Below are positions 5,601 through 14,605 of a stretch of 20,213 bases of DNA, one piece after another. This stretch comes from an uncultured Bacteroidota bacterium. GTDB taxonomy: Bacteria > Bacteroidota > Bacteroidia > Chitinophagales > Chitinophagaceae. The stretch's first letter is position 1, and every line of letters begins with the position of its first letter. Made by a program: the position numbers and the translations under genes. The notes beneath the pieces are model-generated. The model did no database searches. It saw only the letters and a list, made by a program, of their open reading frames with translations, and was not told the DNA's origin. Location: the NCBI GenBank assembly GCA_903879995.1, contig CAIRNW010000272.1, positions 1 to 20,213 on the forward strand, in the 5' to 3' direction.

Positions 5601-8057
5601 ATGTTCACCTCTTCACTTTACGCGGATATCTTAGTGCCGGCTGCGCTGCCTGTAAACTATACTTGGAGTATACCAAATTCATTACATGCAAACGTTCAGG
5701 TTGGAAGCAGGGTAGAGGTTAATTTAGGGAAGAAAAAACGGTACACGGGGATAGTAATTCGATTACATCACACGAATCCTACTTCCTATCACTTAAAGCC
5801 AATTCTTCAGGTTCTGGACAAAAATCCGTTGGTGACTCCTCTGCAAATCCAGTTGTGGAAGTGGATAGCCGATTACTATTTATGTACCGAGGGCGAAGTA
5901 ATGGCAGCCGCATTGCCAGCACATTTTCGATTAGCCAGTGATACCACACTGATATATAATTCCGAAGCCGGTGATGATTTTTCTCACCTGAGTGATGATG
6001 AATATTTGGTTGCAGAAGCCTTGTTCTTACAAAAAAAACTTCAAATTGAACAGGTGCAGGCTCTTGTTGGTAAAAAAAATATTGATCCCATCCTACAGCG
6101 ATTGCTCCAAAATAATATCTGTGAGCTGGAAGAATCGCTTACTCAAAAGTACAAGCCCCGGTTGGCGTCATTTCTTACGTTATCAACGGTTCATGCAAAT
6201 CCAAGCGAATGGGAGAATCTATTGCTTTCCCTTCGGCATGCACCGCGTCAACAGGGGTTGTTGCAAACTTTTTTTGAGCTGTACAAAAACCAACAGGCTG
6301 TGAACATGCAAGCCTTACTTCGCACAGCTCAGGCCAGTACAGCCTTGGTAAAGGGGCTTATAGAACGAGGGATATTAGTCCTTGAAAGAAAGGAAGTGGA
6401 TCGTATTACAGTCCCCGATCCCTTTATTCAAATTGATTTTAAACTTTCTGCTCCACAACAGAAAGCATACGCTGCCATCAAGCGCGAATTTGAGACTAAA
6501 CCAACCGTGTTATTACATGGCGTTACCTCCAGTGGGAAAACTAATATCTATATTGAATTGATTGCAGCGGCACTTCAAAAAGGTAAACAAGTTCTTTTTT
6601 TACTTCCAGAAATTGCCTTGACTACGCAGATTATTCGTCGGCTGCAAAATCATTTTGGAGGGCATGTTGGGGTGTACCACTCTAAGTTTTCTCCCAATGA
6701 GCGAGTTGAAATATGGCATCAGGTAGCTTCTCAAAAAGTAAAGTTGATTTTGGGAACCCGCTCTGCAATTTTTTTGCCATTTGTGAGCTTAGATTTAATA
6801 ATCTGTGATGAGGAGCATGATTCTTCTTATAAGCAACAAGACCCTGCTCCACGTTATCATGCACGTGATACAGCCTTATACCTGGCCTCTCTGTTTGGTG
6901 CCAAAACGCTTTTAGGAAGCGCCACGCCTTCTATTGAATCCTATTTTCATGCTAGTGCGGATAAATACGGATTGGTTTCATTACCGATTCGGTATGGAGA
7001 GGTTGCTATGCCAAACGTGCAACTGGTGAATATGAATTCAGTTCGTGCTCAATCAAAAACCTTTTCGCTGGTCAGCCCTGTATTAGAAAAACGAATTTTA
7101 AAAGCAATTCAGCGTCAACGACAGGTCATTCTTTTCCAAAATAGAAGAGGTTATACGCCTTATCAGATTTGTCAATCCTGCGGATGGGTGCCCGAATGTT
7201 TGCATTGTGCAGTTTCCCTGACTTTTCATAAGCAGGAGCAGGTTTTATGTTGTCATTACTGTGGGTCACGTTATCAAAAAGTAACGCGTTGTGAAGGATG
7301 TGGAAAAAATAAATTTCAGGCAAGAAGTTTTGGAACAGAGCAGGTAGAGGAACAGTTAGCTGCATTATTTCCCACTGCCCGCATCGCTCGGATGGATATT
7401 GATTCAGTCAAAGGAAAAGATGCACATGCCAAGCTGATCAATAAATTTGAACAAGGTTTGATTGATATTCTGGTGGGAACACAAATGGTAGTAAAAGGGA
7501 TTGATGTTGAAAAAGTAGATGTAGTAGGTATTTTAGATGCAGATGGGTTACTCCGTCATGCCGACTTTAGGGTAAATGAACGCGCTTTTCAGCTGATGGA
7601 GCAAGTAAGTGGAAGAGCGGGTCGTCGAGAGGCTGTCGGGGAAGTGCTGATTCAGACGGTAGACCCAAGTCATCCTTTGTTGGCCAAAGTACTTGCCCAC
7701 GATTATAAACTGGTTTATTCCGAAGAGCTAGTCAAACGGGAAGAGTTTTTTTATCCGCCTTTTAGCAGGATGATCTTACTCAGTATCCGCCATGCTGATG
7801 CGGCTGTTGCTGCACGTGCAGCAGCGGAACTTACGCAACAACTCGCTGTGAAATATCAGCGGTATTTGTTGGGGCCTGCCCCCGCTTTAGTGGAGCGAGT
7901 ACGAAACCACTATCGCTTTGAAATTTTATTAAAGTTGCCACGAAAGAAAAGTTTACAGGAGCAATGCCGGCTTGATATTCGAACATTTTCAAAAGCCTTA
8001 CAACAAAAGTCTGCATTTCGTCAAGTAATGGTGGTACCTGATGTAGATCCTTATTGA
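5601..8057 (+). CDS. priA: Primosomal replication-restart helicase PriA
   Basis: PriA recognises stalled replication forks, unwinds DNA 3' to 5', and loads the replicative helicase. The 818-residue protein has the N-terminal fork-binding domain (about residues 1-105) and Walker A GVTSSGKT (307-314). The DEEH box is at 403-406, with GSATPS (439-444) in the helicase core. The zinc-binding insert has paired cysteines C524/C527, C533/C536, C551/C554 and C564/C567. Motif V is GTQMVVKGID (626-635), GRAGR is at 671-675, and the protein ends with the usual PDVDP. Everything is complete. It sits in an otherwise envelope-related run and ends 4 bases before the next gene. Confidence 0.96.
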   Translation: MFTSSLYADILVPAALPVNYTWSIPNSLHANVQVGSRVEVNLGKKKRYTGIVIRLHHTNPTSYHLKPILQVLDKNPLVTPLQIQLWKWIADYYLCTEGEVMAAALPAHFRLASDTTLIYNSEAGDDFSHLSDDEYLVAEALFLQKKLQIEQVQALVGKKNIDPILQRLLQNNICELEESLTQKYKPRLASFLTLSTVHANPSEWENLLLSLRHAPRQQGLLQTFFELYKNQQAVNMQALLRTAQASTALVKGLIERGILVLERKEVDRITVPDPFIQIDFKLSAPQQKAYAAIKREFETKPTVLLHGVTSSGKTNIYIELIAAALQKGKQVLFLLPEIALTTQIIRRLQNHFGGHVGVYHSKFSPNERVEIWHQVASQKVKLILGTRSAIFLPFVSLDLIICDEEHDSSYKQQDPAPRYHARDTALYLASLFGAKTLLGSATPSIESYFHASADKYGLVSLPIRYGEVAMPNVQLVNMNSVRAQSKTFSLVSPVLEKRILKAIQRQRQVILFQNRRGYTPYQICQSCGWVPECLHCAVSLTFHKQEQVLCCHYCGSRYQKVTRCEGCGKNKFQARSFGTEQVEEQLAALFPTARIARMDIDSVKGKDAHAKLINKFEQGLIDILVGTQMVVKGIDVEKVDVVGILDADGLLRHADFRVNERAFQLMEQVSGRAGRREAVGEVLIQTVDPSHPLLAKVLAHDYKLVYSEELVKREEFFYPPFSRMILLSIRHADAAVAARAAAELTQQLAVKYQRYLLGPAPALVERVRNHYRFEILLKLPRKKSLQEQCRLDIRTFSKALQQKSAFRQVMVVPDVDPY

Positions 8058-8061
8058 TTAT

Positions 8062-9075
8062 ATGGACTCTCTAACCCATATTGTTTTAGGGGCAACCGTT
8101 GGCGAACTGGTTGCTGGGAAAAAGCTGGGAAAAAAGTCCTGGCTGGCTGGCGCCTTTCTTCAAACTATTCCTGATTTTGATTTTATTGCCGGACTCTGGT
8201 GTTCACCTGCGGAGGATTTACTGGCGCATCGAGGGTTTACACATTCTTTCTTTTTTATAGCTTTACTAGCTCCGCTTTTTTCTTGGGGTATAATCCGGAC
8301 CCGTTGGGGAAGCAAGGGTTCTCTTGCATGTTGGCTTTCGCTAACAGTCATTGAGTTATTGACTCATATTTTACTGGATGGCTTCAACGTTTATGGTACT
8401 GCTTGGTTTGAGCCATTTACACATGTTCGTATCTCATTTGATACCTTGTTTGTAGCCGATCCTTTTTTCACTATTCCTGTTTTGATTGGAATTATATGGA
8501 TCATATTTTTTTCGCGAACCCATGAAAAACGGCTCAAAACAGTCTTTTTAGTTCTATCCTTTTGTTTTTTTTATCTCAGCTACGCATTCAATAATAAATT
8601 AATTGTAGAGAGTGATGTCAAGCGTAGTTTAGCACAATCTGATTTCAAATGGAATCGTATTTTAATTACACCCACTCCCTTTAATTCCTGGCTTTGGTAC
8701 ATAGTTATAGAACGTCAGCATGATTTTTTAACGGGCTATCGTTCCGTATTTGATACCACTACTTCTATCCAGTATACATCCACCCTCAAGCAGCACCAAT
8801 GGCTGGAGGGTTTGGCACCTCGAGAAGATATTGCCCATCTTGTTCGTTTTTCAAATGGCTTTTATGCGATTCAAAAATGGCAGGATACGCTTGTTCTAAA
8901 TGATTTACGCTTTGGAAAAATGATGGGATGGGAGCATCCAAACAACCGATATGTGTTTTATTATTATGTTGAACAACCGGACAATAATCAGTTCTTGATT
9001 CAACGAGGAAGGGTGCAAGGGTGGTCCCTATATTCAATACGAAAATTTGTACAACGAATATTTCATGCGAATTAG
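8062..9075 (+). CDS. YdjM/DUF457-family membrane-bound metal-dependent hydrolase
   Basis: The 337-residue protein begins MDSLTHIVLGA and carries the histidine pattern of the PF04307 (YdjM-like) family: His6 in LTH, HRGFTHS at about 56-62, and LLTHILLDGFNVYG at about 95-108. These residues are presumed to bind a metal in the membrane. Hydrophobic segments lie near residues 62-75, 84-100, 132-150 and 158-176. The C-terminal half (about 190-337) is a soluble domain rich in aromatic residues, as in the longer members of the family. The true substrate of the family is not established. It starts 4 bases after the priA stop, and its end overlaps the following gene by 11 bases, so it is part of an operon. 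Confidence 0.8.
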   Translation: MDSLTHIVLGATVGELVAGKKLGKKSWLAGAFLQTIPDFDFIAGLWCSPAEDLLAHRGFTHSFFFIALLAPLFSWGIIRTRWGSKGSLACWLSLTVIELLTHILLDGFNVYGTAWFEPFTHVRISFDTLFVADPFFTIPVLIGIIWIIFFSRTHEKRLKTVFLVLSFCFFYLSYAFNNKLIVESDVKRSLAQSDFKWNRILITPTPFNSWLWYIVIERQHDFLTGYRSVFDTTTSIQYTSTLKQHQWLEGLAPREDIAHLVRFSNGFYAIQKWQDTLVLNDLRFGKMMGWEHPNNRYVFYYYVEQPDNNQFLIQRGRVQGWSLYSIRKFVQRIFHAN

Positions 9076-10273
9076 CCTCTTTTTTTTCAGCTATCTGTTT
9101 TTTGCTGTACAGCAATTGAATAGTCAATCCGTTTTACTTAAGGAGCAGGTGCTTAGATCTGTGCTGCGTTTTCAACAAGAGGGATTAGTTGATCTTCCAG
9201 CTAAGCAGCTTCCCTCATTAAGAAAATCACCTTCTCTTTCTGATACTAGTTGGAAGAGCTCTCCGTTTTTTCAATTGGCCATTCAAACAGCCTACGCTTT
9301 ATCAATTGGGAAACCAATCAAACCTTGGTTTGCCTATGAATCTATTTCAATAGCACAGGAGAAAGTTATATACAACCGTTTGGAATCAGCACTTGAAAAG
9401 GTGCAAACTCCGCTTGAAGTTGATAATTATTTTGCTTCTTATCAGCAACCCCGGTCTGCAAAAACTAGAGTACTTTTTAATACGTTAGTGGCTAAAAAAA
9501 AGCAATTTGTAAAAAGCCCTTCTCGTTTATTATCTGATACAATTCTGTGGTTAGAGCATGCTGTGGGGGTCTACCACTGGATGGATCATTGGGATTTTAC
9601 TAGAAGCATACATGTGAATGTTGCTGCTGCTGAAGTAGAATTAGTAGAAGAAGACCGCACTATACTTTCCATGCGTGCTGTAGTTGGAAAGGCTGCTACT
9701 CCCACACCTTTTTTTGCAGCATGGGCTGAAAACATTGTCCTATATCCTTATTGGTTTGTTCCCTTAAGTATAGCGGTCGGTGAATTTTTGCCAAAAATTA
9801 AAAAGGATATAACCTGGCTAGATCGACAAAACATGCAAGTCCTTGATCGAGCCGGGAATGTTGTAGATCCTACTCAGTTGCCATGGGCTGATTTTACGGC
9901 CGCTTATTTCCCTTACACCATTCGGCAGTCAACTGGTTGTGATAATGCCTTGGGTATTTTGAAAGTTGATGTGAAAACTCCGTTAGGTGTGTACCTGCAT
10001 GACACCAATAATAAGGCTTCGTTTTTGTTATCCAAGCGTTTTCTAAGTCATGGCTGTATTCGTTTGGAAGAGCCCTTGCAATTGGGTAATTATTTACTCG
10101 ATAAAACGTTGGATACCGTTTTTTTGCAATCTTGTTTACTCGAGCAAAAACCTGTACAACTTACACTCAAAGCGGCAATACCGGTGTTGGTATTCTATAC
10201 ACTAGTTCAGCCTCAGCAAGATGGTAGTGTGCGGTACTTACAGGATACTTATCAACATTTTCAAAAAAAGTGA
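9065..10273 (+). CDS. L,D-transpeptidase (YcbB/LdtD-type YkuD domain)
   Basis: This enzyme makes 3-3 peptidoglycan cross-links or attaches proteins to the wall from the periplasm. ATG 9065 (MRISLFFFSYLFF) gives a clear signal peptide; an ATG at 9047 only adds six residues ahead of it. The YkuD catalytic region lies at about residues 185-350 of the 402-residue protein. It includes STGCDNALG, VYLHDT with His312, and SHGCIRL with His329, catalytic Cys331 and Arg333. The STGCDNALG and LHDT motifs point to the large YcbB subgroup. No peptidoglycan-binding domain is evident in the N-terminal half, which is mostly helical. The start overlaps the upstream stop, suggesting translational coupling. Confidence 0.88.
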   Translation: MRISLFFFSYLFFAVQQLNSQSVLLKEQVLRSVLRFQQEGLVDLPAKQLPSLRKSPSLSDTSWKSSPFFQLAIQTAYALSIGKPIKPWFAYESISIAQEKVIYNRLESALEKVQTPLEVDNYFASYQQPRSAKTRVLFNTLVAKKKQFVKSPSRLLSDTILWLEHAVGVYHWMDHWDFTRSIHVNVAAAEVELVEEDRTILSMRAVVGKAATPTPFFAAWAENIVLYPYWFVPLSIAVGEFLPKIKKDITWLDRQNMQVLDRAGNVVDPTQLPWADFTAAYFPYTIRQSTGCDNALGILKVDVKTPLGVYLHDTNNKASFLLSKRFLSHGCIRLEEPLQLGNYLLDKTLDTVFLQSCLLEQKPVQLTLKAAIPVLVFYTLVQPQQDGSVRYLQDTYQHFQKK

Positions 10274-10330
10274 ACGAATATTCAGCTTTTTCTCATTTTG
10301 CCATAATTTCAGACCACTAAATAATACCTC

Positions 10331-13300
10331 ATGTTTCCAATTATTACTCGGGTTATCTTATTGTTATTGATTGGATTGTCCAGACAATTGGTGGAAGCCC
10401 AGTCAATTACCGATACTGTAGTTCATTTTCAAAGCGGTGATTTTAAGCCTGTCAGAAATTTTAAGGAAGTGACAACTAACGTCTTTTCACTTAGGGCCTC
10501 CACTTATCAGGATAAATTCTATGTGGTCATACAGTTTGAAAGGATACCTGATCAGCCTGTTCGCTCACTACTAAAGAGTCAAGGCATTGAGCTCTTCGAT
10601 TACATTCCCGCTAATTCGTATACAGCTACTATTCCACTAGCTATTGATTGGACAAAACTAAATAAAGCCCCTATCAGAAGTATTTTCTCTCTTTCCCCTA
10701 TTCAGAAAGCAAGTAATCTGCTTTACCAAGGCAAGGCTCCAGCACATGCAACAAGCCAAGCTGGGTACTTTGATCTTAGTATCATCACCTATGATCGAAT
10801 GCAAGCCAGTGCTATCTTCACTTTGCTTTCCAATAGGGGTGTGACTATTTTAGAGGAGCTACCTGCCTATAAATCGTTTATCATACGAGTGCCGGCTTCT
10901 GAAGTGCGTAGTTTGATTGAACTTCCTTTTATTCTTTGGGCTGATTTCATCGATGAGCCAAATAAGGAGGAAAACCTTCCCGGCCGCACACAGCATCGTG
11001 TAAACGTATTATCAGATGGGCCAAGAAATTTGCAAGGAGATGGTGTTAATGTAGGTATTTGGGATGGGGGTGCAATTGGTTCTCACCTTGATTTTTTTCC
11101 TATAGGACGTGTGACTCAAGTTGAGAATGTTGCGTCTAGCGCACACTCTACACATTGTGCCGGTACTATTCTTGGAAGGGGATTAATTGACCCTTTTGCT
11201 CGCGGGATGGCACCTAACGCACAACTTTTTTCTTATGATTTTAATGGAAACGTCCCCAACGAAATTGCAGCTGCCATCCCTACTTATAATTTGTCTGTTA
11301 GCAGTCATTCTTACGGTGGTAGCGCAACCTGTGGGGTAAATGGTGCAAGCATTACTTACTCAGGAACCAGTCGGTCAACTGACCTTAACTTGAATAATTT
11401 TCCAACCCATCTTCATGTTCATTCTGCTGGAAACTCTCAAAGTTCCTGTGCGGGGGGGTGGTATACCATTACGGGTAGTGGGAAATCTGCAAAAAATAAC
11501 ATACTAGTTGCAGCACTTACTTCTACTGATGCAATGACCTCTTTCAGCAGTTTTGGTCCAGTACAAGATGGAAGAGTGAAGCCAGATATTTCTTCCATGG
11601 GCAATAACGTTTTTTCCACAACAACTCCAGACAATAGTTATACATATATGTCTGGCACTTCAATGGCAACACCCGGCGTGGCAGGTTCAGTTAGTTTACT
11701 TGTACAGCGTTATCGTCAATTGAATTCAAATGCAAATCCTCCCTCCGCATTAATTAAGAATTCAGTTTTAAATACGGCCCAAGATCTAGGTAATGTGGGT
11801 CCTGATTATAAGTTTGGCTATGGACGAATTGATGTGCTAGAGGCAGCGCGTGTGTTAGAGCAAAATCGTTATTCGGTAAATAATATTGGAAATGGGGTTT
11901 CTCAAGATCTTTCTATTACCGTTCCAGCGGGAGCTTCCCGATTAAATGTTATGTTGGTCTGGAACGATCCTGCTGGTACTGCTAATGCAGCGATTGCTCT
12001 TGTTAATAATCTTGATTTAACTGTACTGAGTGGTAGCACTACTCATCTTCCATGGATTTTAGATAAAAATAATCCGGCTAATCCTGCCACCACGGGTGTT
12101 GATGTAGTGAGTAATGTAGAACAAGTGACCATCAATGCACCTGCGGCGGGTGTATATACGGTTAGAGTTACGGGAGCTGCTATCACAACTGCTGCTAACC
12201 AGGAATATACCTTGACATGGACTATTGATCAACCCCGTCTTGAAGTAACATATCCTAATGGCGGTGAAAATTTTGCTTCAGGTAATAGTGAATTGATCAC
12301 TTGGAATAATCTTGGTATGACTGGAACCTACACGATCGAGTATTCCTTAAATAATGGAGCAAGCTGGAATCCAATAGTGAGTTCATTAGCGCCATCAACT
12401 ACGCGTTATAATTGGACTCCTCCTGCTGGGGTGCATTCTTCTCAGGCACTAATTCGTATTACAAATGGCTCGTATGTTGATCAGAGTGATGCGGTATTTC
12501 ATATCATGGGGCCAGTTACCGGCCTCACTGGGGATGGTAATAGTTGTGCAGCAGGTGAAGTCAATCTTTCTTGGAATCCAGTAGCTGATGCAGTTTCTTA
12601 TGAGATAATGCGTTTAGATCCTGTTACGGGCCAATTTGTCGTACACGCCACCGTTGGAAATATAGCGGGGTATACTGTAACTGGTCTTACGCCAGGTGCA
12701 AGTGCTTGGTTTACGATAAAGGCTAAAAGTAACACGGGATCAACCAGTCGCAGAGCAAATGCCATTAATGTTACCGTATCAAATGGTGGTGGAAGTATGG
12801 GGTCATTAGGTGCGATTAGTGGGAATTCAACCATTTGCAATACAGCCACGCAGTATACTTATTCAATTACGCCTGTAACTGGGGCTACTAGTTATGTATG
12901 GACAGTTCCGGCTGGTGCGGCTATCCTTAGTGGGCAAAGTACCAATTCAATTAGTGTATTATTTACCAGCGGAAACCAGAGTGGTGATATTGCAGTTTAC
13001 GCTAGCAATGGATCTTGTCAAACTCCTTCAGTTAGAATTGCAGTTGCGGTTGGTAACGCTACTCTATCTGCACCTGCTAGTAGTGGAAATCAAACTCAGC
13101 AAGTTTGTCCTGGCGCTTCAATTCCACGTTTAACAGCCAGTGCAACAGCTGCCCCAGGCAATTCTGTAGTATGGTATAGTGCATCAACTGGAGGTGTTAT
13201 TGTGTCTGATCCATTTTTAAATACAATTGGCTCTATTACTTACTATGCGGCCAGTAAAGAGATCGCAACTGGCTGTGAAAGTACTAGTCGGACCCCAGTT

Positions 13301-14275
13301 CAGCTGCAATTAATTGCTGTTCCAGCTGCAAGTATTTCAGCCAGTGGTCCAATAACTTTTTGTCAAGGGGGTAGTGTGGTTTTAACTGCAAACAGTGGAA
13401 ACAGTTATTTGTGGAGTAATGGCGCCACCAGCTCCTCAGTTACTGTGAATACTACTACAAACTTGACTGTTACTGTAACTACAGGCGCCTGTGTTAGTAC
13501 TGCAACTGCTACACAGGTAACCGTAAATCCGTTACCTACGTCAACAATAACTGCCTTAACTCCAACTATTGTTTGTGATGGCGATAAGGTTTTACTGGCT
13601 GCTTCCTCAGGAACAAGCTGGGTATGGTCTAATGGAGCAACCACTCAGTCTATTTTAGTTGGGGTGGCCGGCTCTTACCAAGTCACAGTGACAAATTCTT
13701 TCGGATGTAGCAAAATTTCTTCTGCAACTACTATTGCCGTGGAACCTAATCCAGTTGCTACACTTAGTGCTGCACCATATACCCGTATCTATCCTGGTCT
13801 AAAAACTACATTAAGTGCGAGTGTTACACCAACCGGCAATTATGCCTACACATGGCAGTTGAATGGTCAGCCTATTTTGGGTGAATTAACAGCACAAGTT
13901 GACTCCATCGGATTAAAACACCCTACTGGTAGTTATACGGTAACCGTGCAAAATTTGCCTCCTAAATTACCCTGTGCTAGTACCAGTGCTCCACTTGTGA
14001 TTGGCGATTCGGTCACAACCCGCTTGTTTGTGTTTCCAAGTCCAACGCAGGGTCAATTTAAAGTATCTTTTTACAGTGCAACTGCTGATCAGTATACGAT
14101 TTCTATCTATGATACCAAAGGTGCTAGTGTATTTAGAAAAGCTTATTCAATTACCGGACGCTACCAATTATTAGATGTGGATCTTCGTGCTGCAGCGAAT
14201 GGAGTTTATCTAATTCGTTTAACAGATAAAACTAATCGTGTTATTGCTACAGGTAAGGTAGTGGTAGCGCACTAG
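10331..14275 (+). CDS. Secreted S8 subtilisin-like protease with T9SS type A sorting domain
   Basis: The 1314-residue protein has a signal peptide (about 1-24), a prodomain-like region (25-210) and a subtilase domain (about 235-510). The triad is Asp245 (GIWDGG), His272 (HSTHCAGT) and Ser444 (SGTSMATP), with oxyanion Asn368 (HSAGNS). All are present, so it should be active. A beta-barrel follows the protease (about 510-635), then a YPNGGE Ig-like domain (637-725), an FN3 domain (728-815), and PKD/Ig-like modules including two related ones at 997-1069 and 1070-1140. The T9SS C-terminal domain starts at about 1231 (RLFVFPSPTQGQF) and ends with KVVVAH. It should cross the outer membrane through the type IX system and be anchored or released at the surface, degrading external protein. 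It is the last gene of the run, 57 bases after the transpeptidase and just before a terminator. Confidence 0.94.
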   Translation: MFPIITRVILLLLIGLSRQLVEAQSITDTVVHFQSGDFKPVRNFKEVTTNVFSLRASTYQDKFYVVIQFERIPDQPVRSLLKSQGIELFDYIPANSYTATIPLAIDWTKLNKAPIRSIFSLSPIQKASNLLYQGKAPAHATSQAGYFDLSIITYDRMQASAIFTLLSNRGVTILEELPAYKSFIIRVPASEVRSLIELPFILWADFIDEPNKEENLPGRTQHRVNVLSDGPRNLQGDGVNVGIWDGGAIGSHLDFFPIGRVTQVENVASSAHSTHCAGTILGRGLIDPFARGMAPNAQLFSYDFNGNVPNEIAAAIPTYNLSVSSHSYGGSATCGVNGASITYSGTSRSTDLNLNNFPTHLHVHSAGNSQSSCAGGWYTITGSGKSAKNNILVAALTSTDAMTSFSSFGPVQDGRVKPDISSMGNNVFSTTTPDNSYTYMSGTSMATPGVAGSVSLLVQRYRQLNSNANPPSALIKNSVLNTAQDLGNVGPDYKFGYGRIDVLEAARVLEQNRYSVNNIGNGVSQDLSITVPAGASRLNVMLVWNDPAGTANAAIALVNNLDLTVLSGSTTHLPWILDKNNPANPATTGVDVVSNVEQVTINAPAAGVYTVRVTGAAITTAANQEYTLTWTIDQPRLEVTYPNGGENFASGNSELITWNNLGMTGTYTIEYSLNNGASWNPIVSSLAPSTTRYNWTPPAGVHSSQALIRITNGSYVDQSDAVFHIMGPVTGLTGDGNSCAAGEVNLSWNPVADAVSYEIMRLDPVTGQFVVHATVGNIAGYTVTGLTPGASAWFTIKAKSNTGSTSRRANAINVTVSNGGGSMGSLGAISGNSTICNTATQYTYSITPVTGATSYVWTVPAGAAILSGQSTNSISVLFTSGNQSGDIAVYASNGSCQTPSVRIAVAVGNATLSAPASSGNQTQQVCPGASIPRLTASATAAPGNSVVWYSASTGGVIVSDPFLNTIGSITYYAASKEIATGCESTSRTPVQLQLIAVPAASISASGPITFCQGGSVVLTANSGNSYLWSNGATSSSVTVNTTTNLTVTVTTGACVSTATATQVTVNPLPTSTITALTPTIVCDGDKVLLAASSGTSWVWSNGATTQSILVGVAGSYQVTVTNSFGCSKISSATTIAVEPNPVATLSAAPYTRIYPGLKTTLSASVTPTGNYAYTWQLNGQPILGELTAQVDSIGLKHPTGSYTVTVQNLPPKLPCASTSAPLVIGDSVTTRLFVFPSPTQGQFKVSFYSATADQYTISIYDTKGASVFRKAYSITGRYQLLDVDLRAAANGVYLIRLTDKTNRVIATGKVVVAH
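13319..13750 (+). repeat. Two tandem Ig-like modules within the S8 protease
   Basis: Residues 997-1069 and 1070-1140 align as two related modules of about 70 residues. Each has a cysteine near the start (TFCQGG, IVCDGD), then VLTANSG or VLLAASSG, a W-SNGAT core, and a second cysteine near the end. The protein similarity is clear, but the DNA has diverged, so this is an old domain duplication and not a recombining repeat. Confidence 0.7.
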
Positions 14276-14296
14276 CTTAGTAGTTCTATTTTAGTT

Positions 14297-14346
14297 AGGG
14301 GGATGATCAGGATCAATTAAAGCCTGATCATCCCCTTTCTATTTTT
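14297..14346 (+). terminator. Intrinsic terminator after the S8 protease
   Basis: A perfect 13-bp stem, GGGGATGATCAGG (14299-14311) with CCTGATCATCCCC (14323-14335), encloses an 11-base loop. A-T and G-T closing pairs extend it slightly, and it is followed by TTTCTATTTTT. The T-run exists only on the + side, so it ends the plsC-to-protease run. Confidence 0.88.
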
Positions 14347-14439
14347 GTTCACGAAGTTTTGCTTGTTGATAGAGGTAATAATTGATTTCAATTAATAAGG
14401 CAATGATTACAATTTGTCTGGGTTTGATTGTTGTATTGC
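14347..14439. other. Non-coding gap with a short palindrome
   Basis: Between the two terminators lie about 90 bases without a plausible gene. The only structure seen is TAATTGA-TT-TCAATTA at 14379-14394, a 16-base palindrome that could be an operator but has no adjacent promoter or gene to serve. Confidence 0.35.
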
Positions 14440-14480
14440 AAAAAGAAAAACGCCCTTCCATCTTTTATGGGAGAGCGTTT
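14440..14480 (-). terminator. Intrinsic terminator of hscB-tRNA-Leu
   Basis: On the minus strand the arms at 14480-14467 and 14461-14448 form a 14-position stem with one mismatch and one G-T pair around a 5-base loop. TTTTTCTTTTT follows (14450-14440). It begins right behind the tRNA-Leu 3' end. Confidence 0.85.
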
Positions 14481-14481
14481 G

Positions 14482-14565
14482 TGCCCGAGATCGGAGTCGA
14501 ACCGATACATTCTTGCGAACGGCAGATTTTGAGTCTGCTGCGTCTACCAATTCCGCCACCCGGGC
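14482..14565 (-). tRNA. tRNA-Leu(CAA)
   Basis: The minus strand gives an 84-base class II tRNA. The acceptor GCCCGGG pairs with CTCGGGC (one G-T pair) and is followed by discriminator A. The anticodon stem GCAGA/TCTGC encloses loop CTCAAAA, giving anticodon CAA. A long variable arm (CGTTCGCAAGAATG region) is typical of leucine tRNAs. The T arm is ATCGG-TTCGACT-CCGAT. CCA is not encoded. It lies 31 bases downstream of hscB with its own promoter and is followed directly by a terminator. Confidence 0.95.
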
Positions 14566-14574
14566 AGGGGATTG

Positions 14575-14605
14575 CAAAAGTAGGGGAAATTAAGATTTAA
14601 CTCAA
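14575..14605 (-). promoter_or_regulatory. Bacteroidota-type promoter for tRNA-Leu
   Basis: Minus-strand TTG (14605-14603), a 20-base gap, and TACTTTTG (14582-14575), an exact TAnnTTTG match, end 9 bases before the mature tRNA 5' end. The TTG lies inside the last codons of hscB. Confidence 0.7.

Noticed and set aside
10304..10311. TAATTTCA as a -7 element for the S8 protease
   Set aside because: Two of the six fixed positions mismatch TAnnTTTG and no good -33 element is present; too weak to call.
12598..13644. Antisense and out-of-frame ORFs inside the S8 protease gene
   Set aside because: They are low-complexity products of the Thr/Ser/Val-rich Ig-like coding sequence, with no starts or motifs supporting expression.
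14382..14600. 72-residue ORF on the + strand
   Set aside because: It runs antisense through tRNA-Leu and its terminator; the apparent protein is a translation of the tRNA gene.
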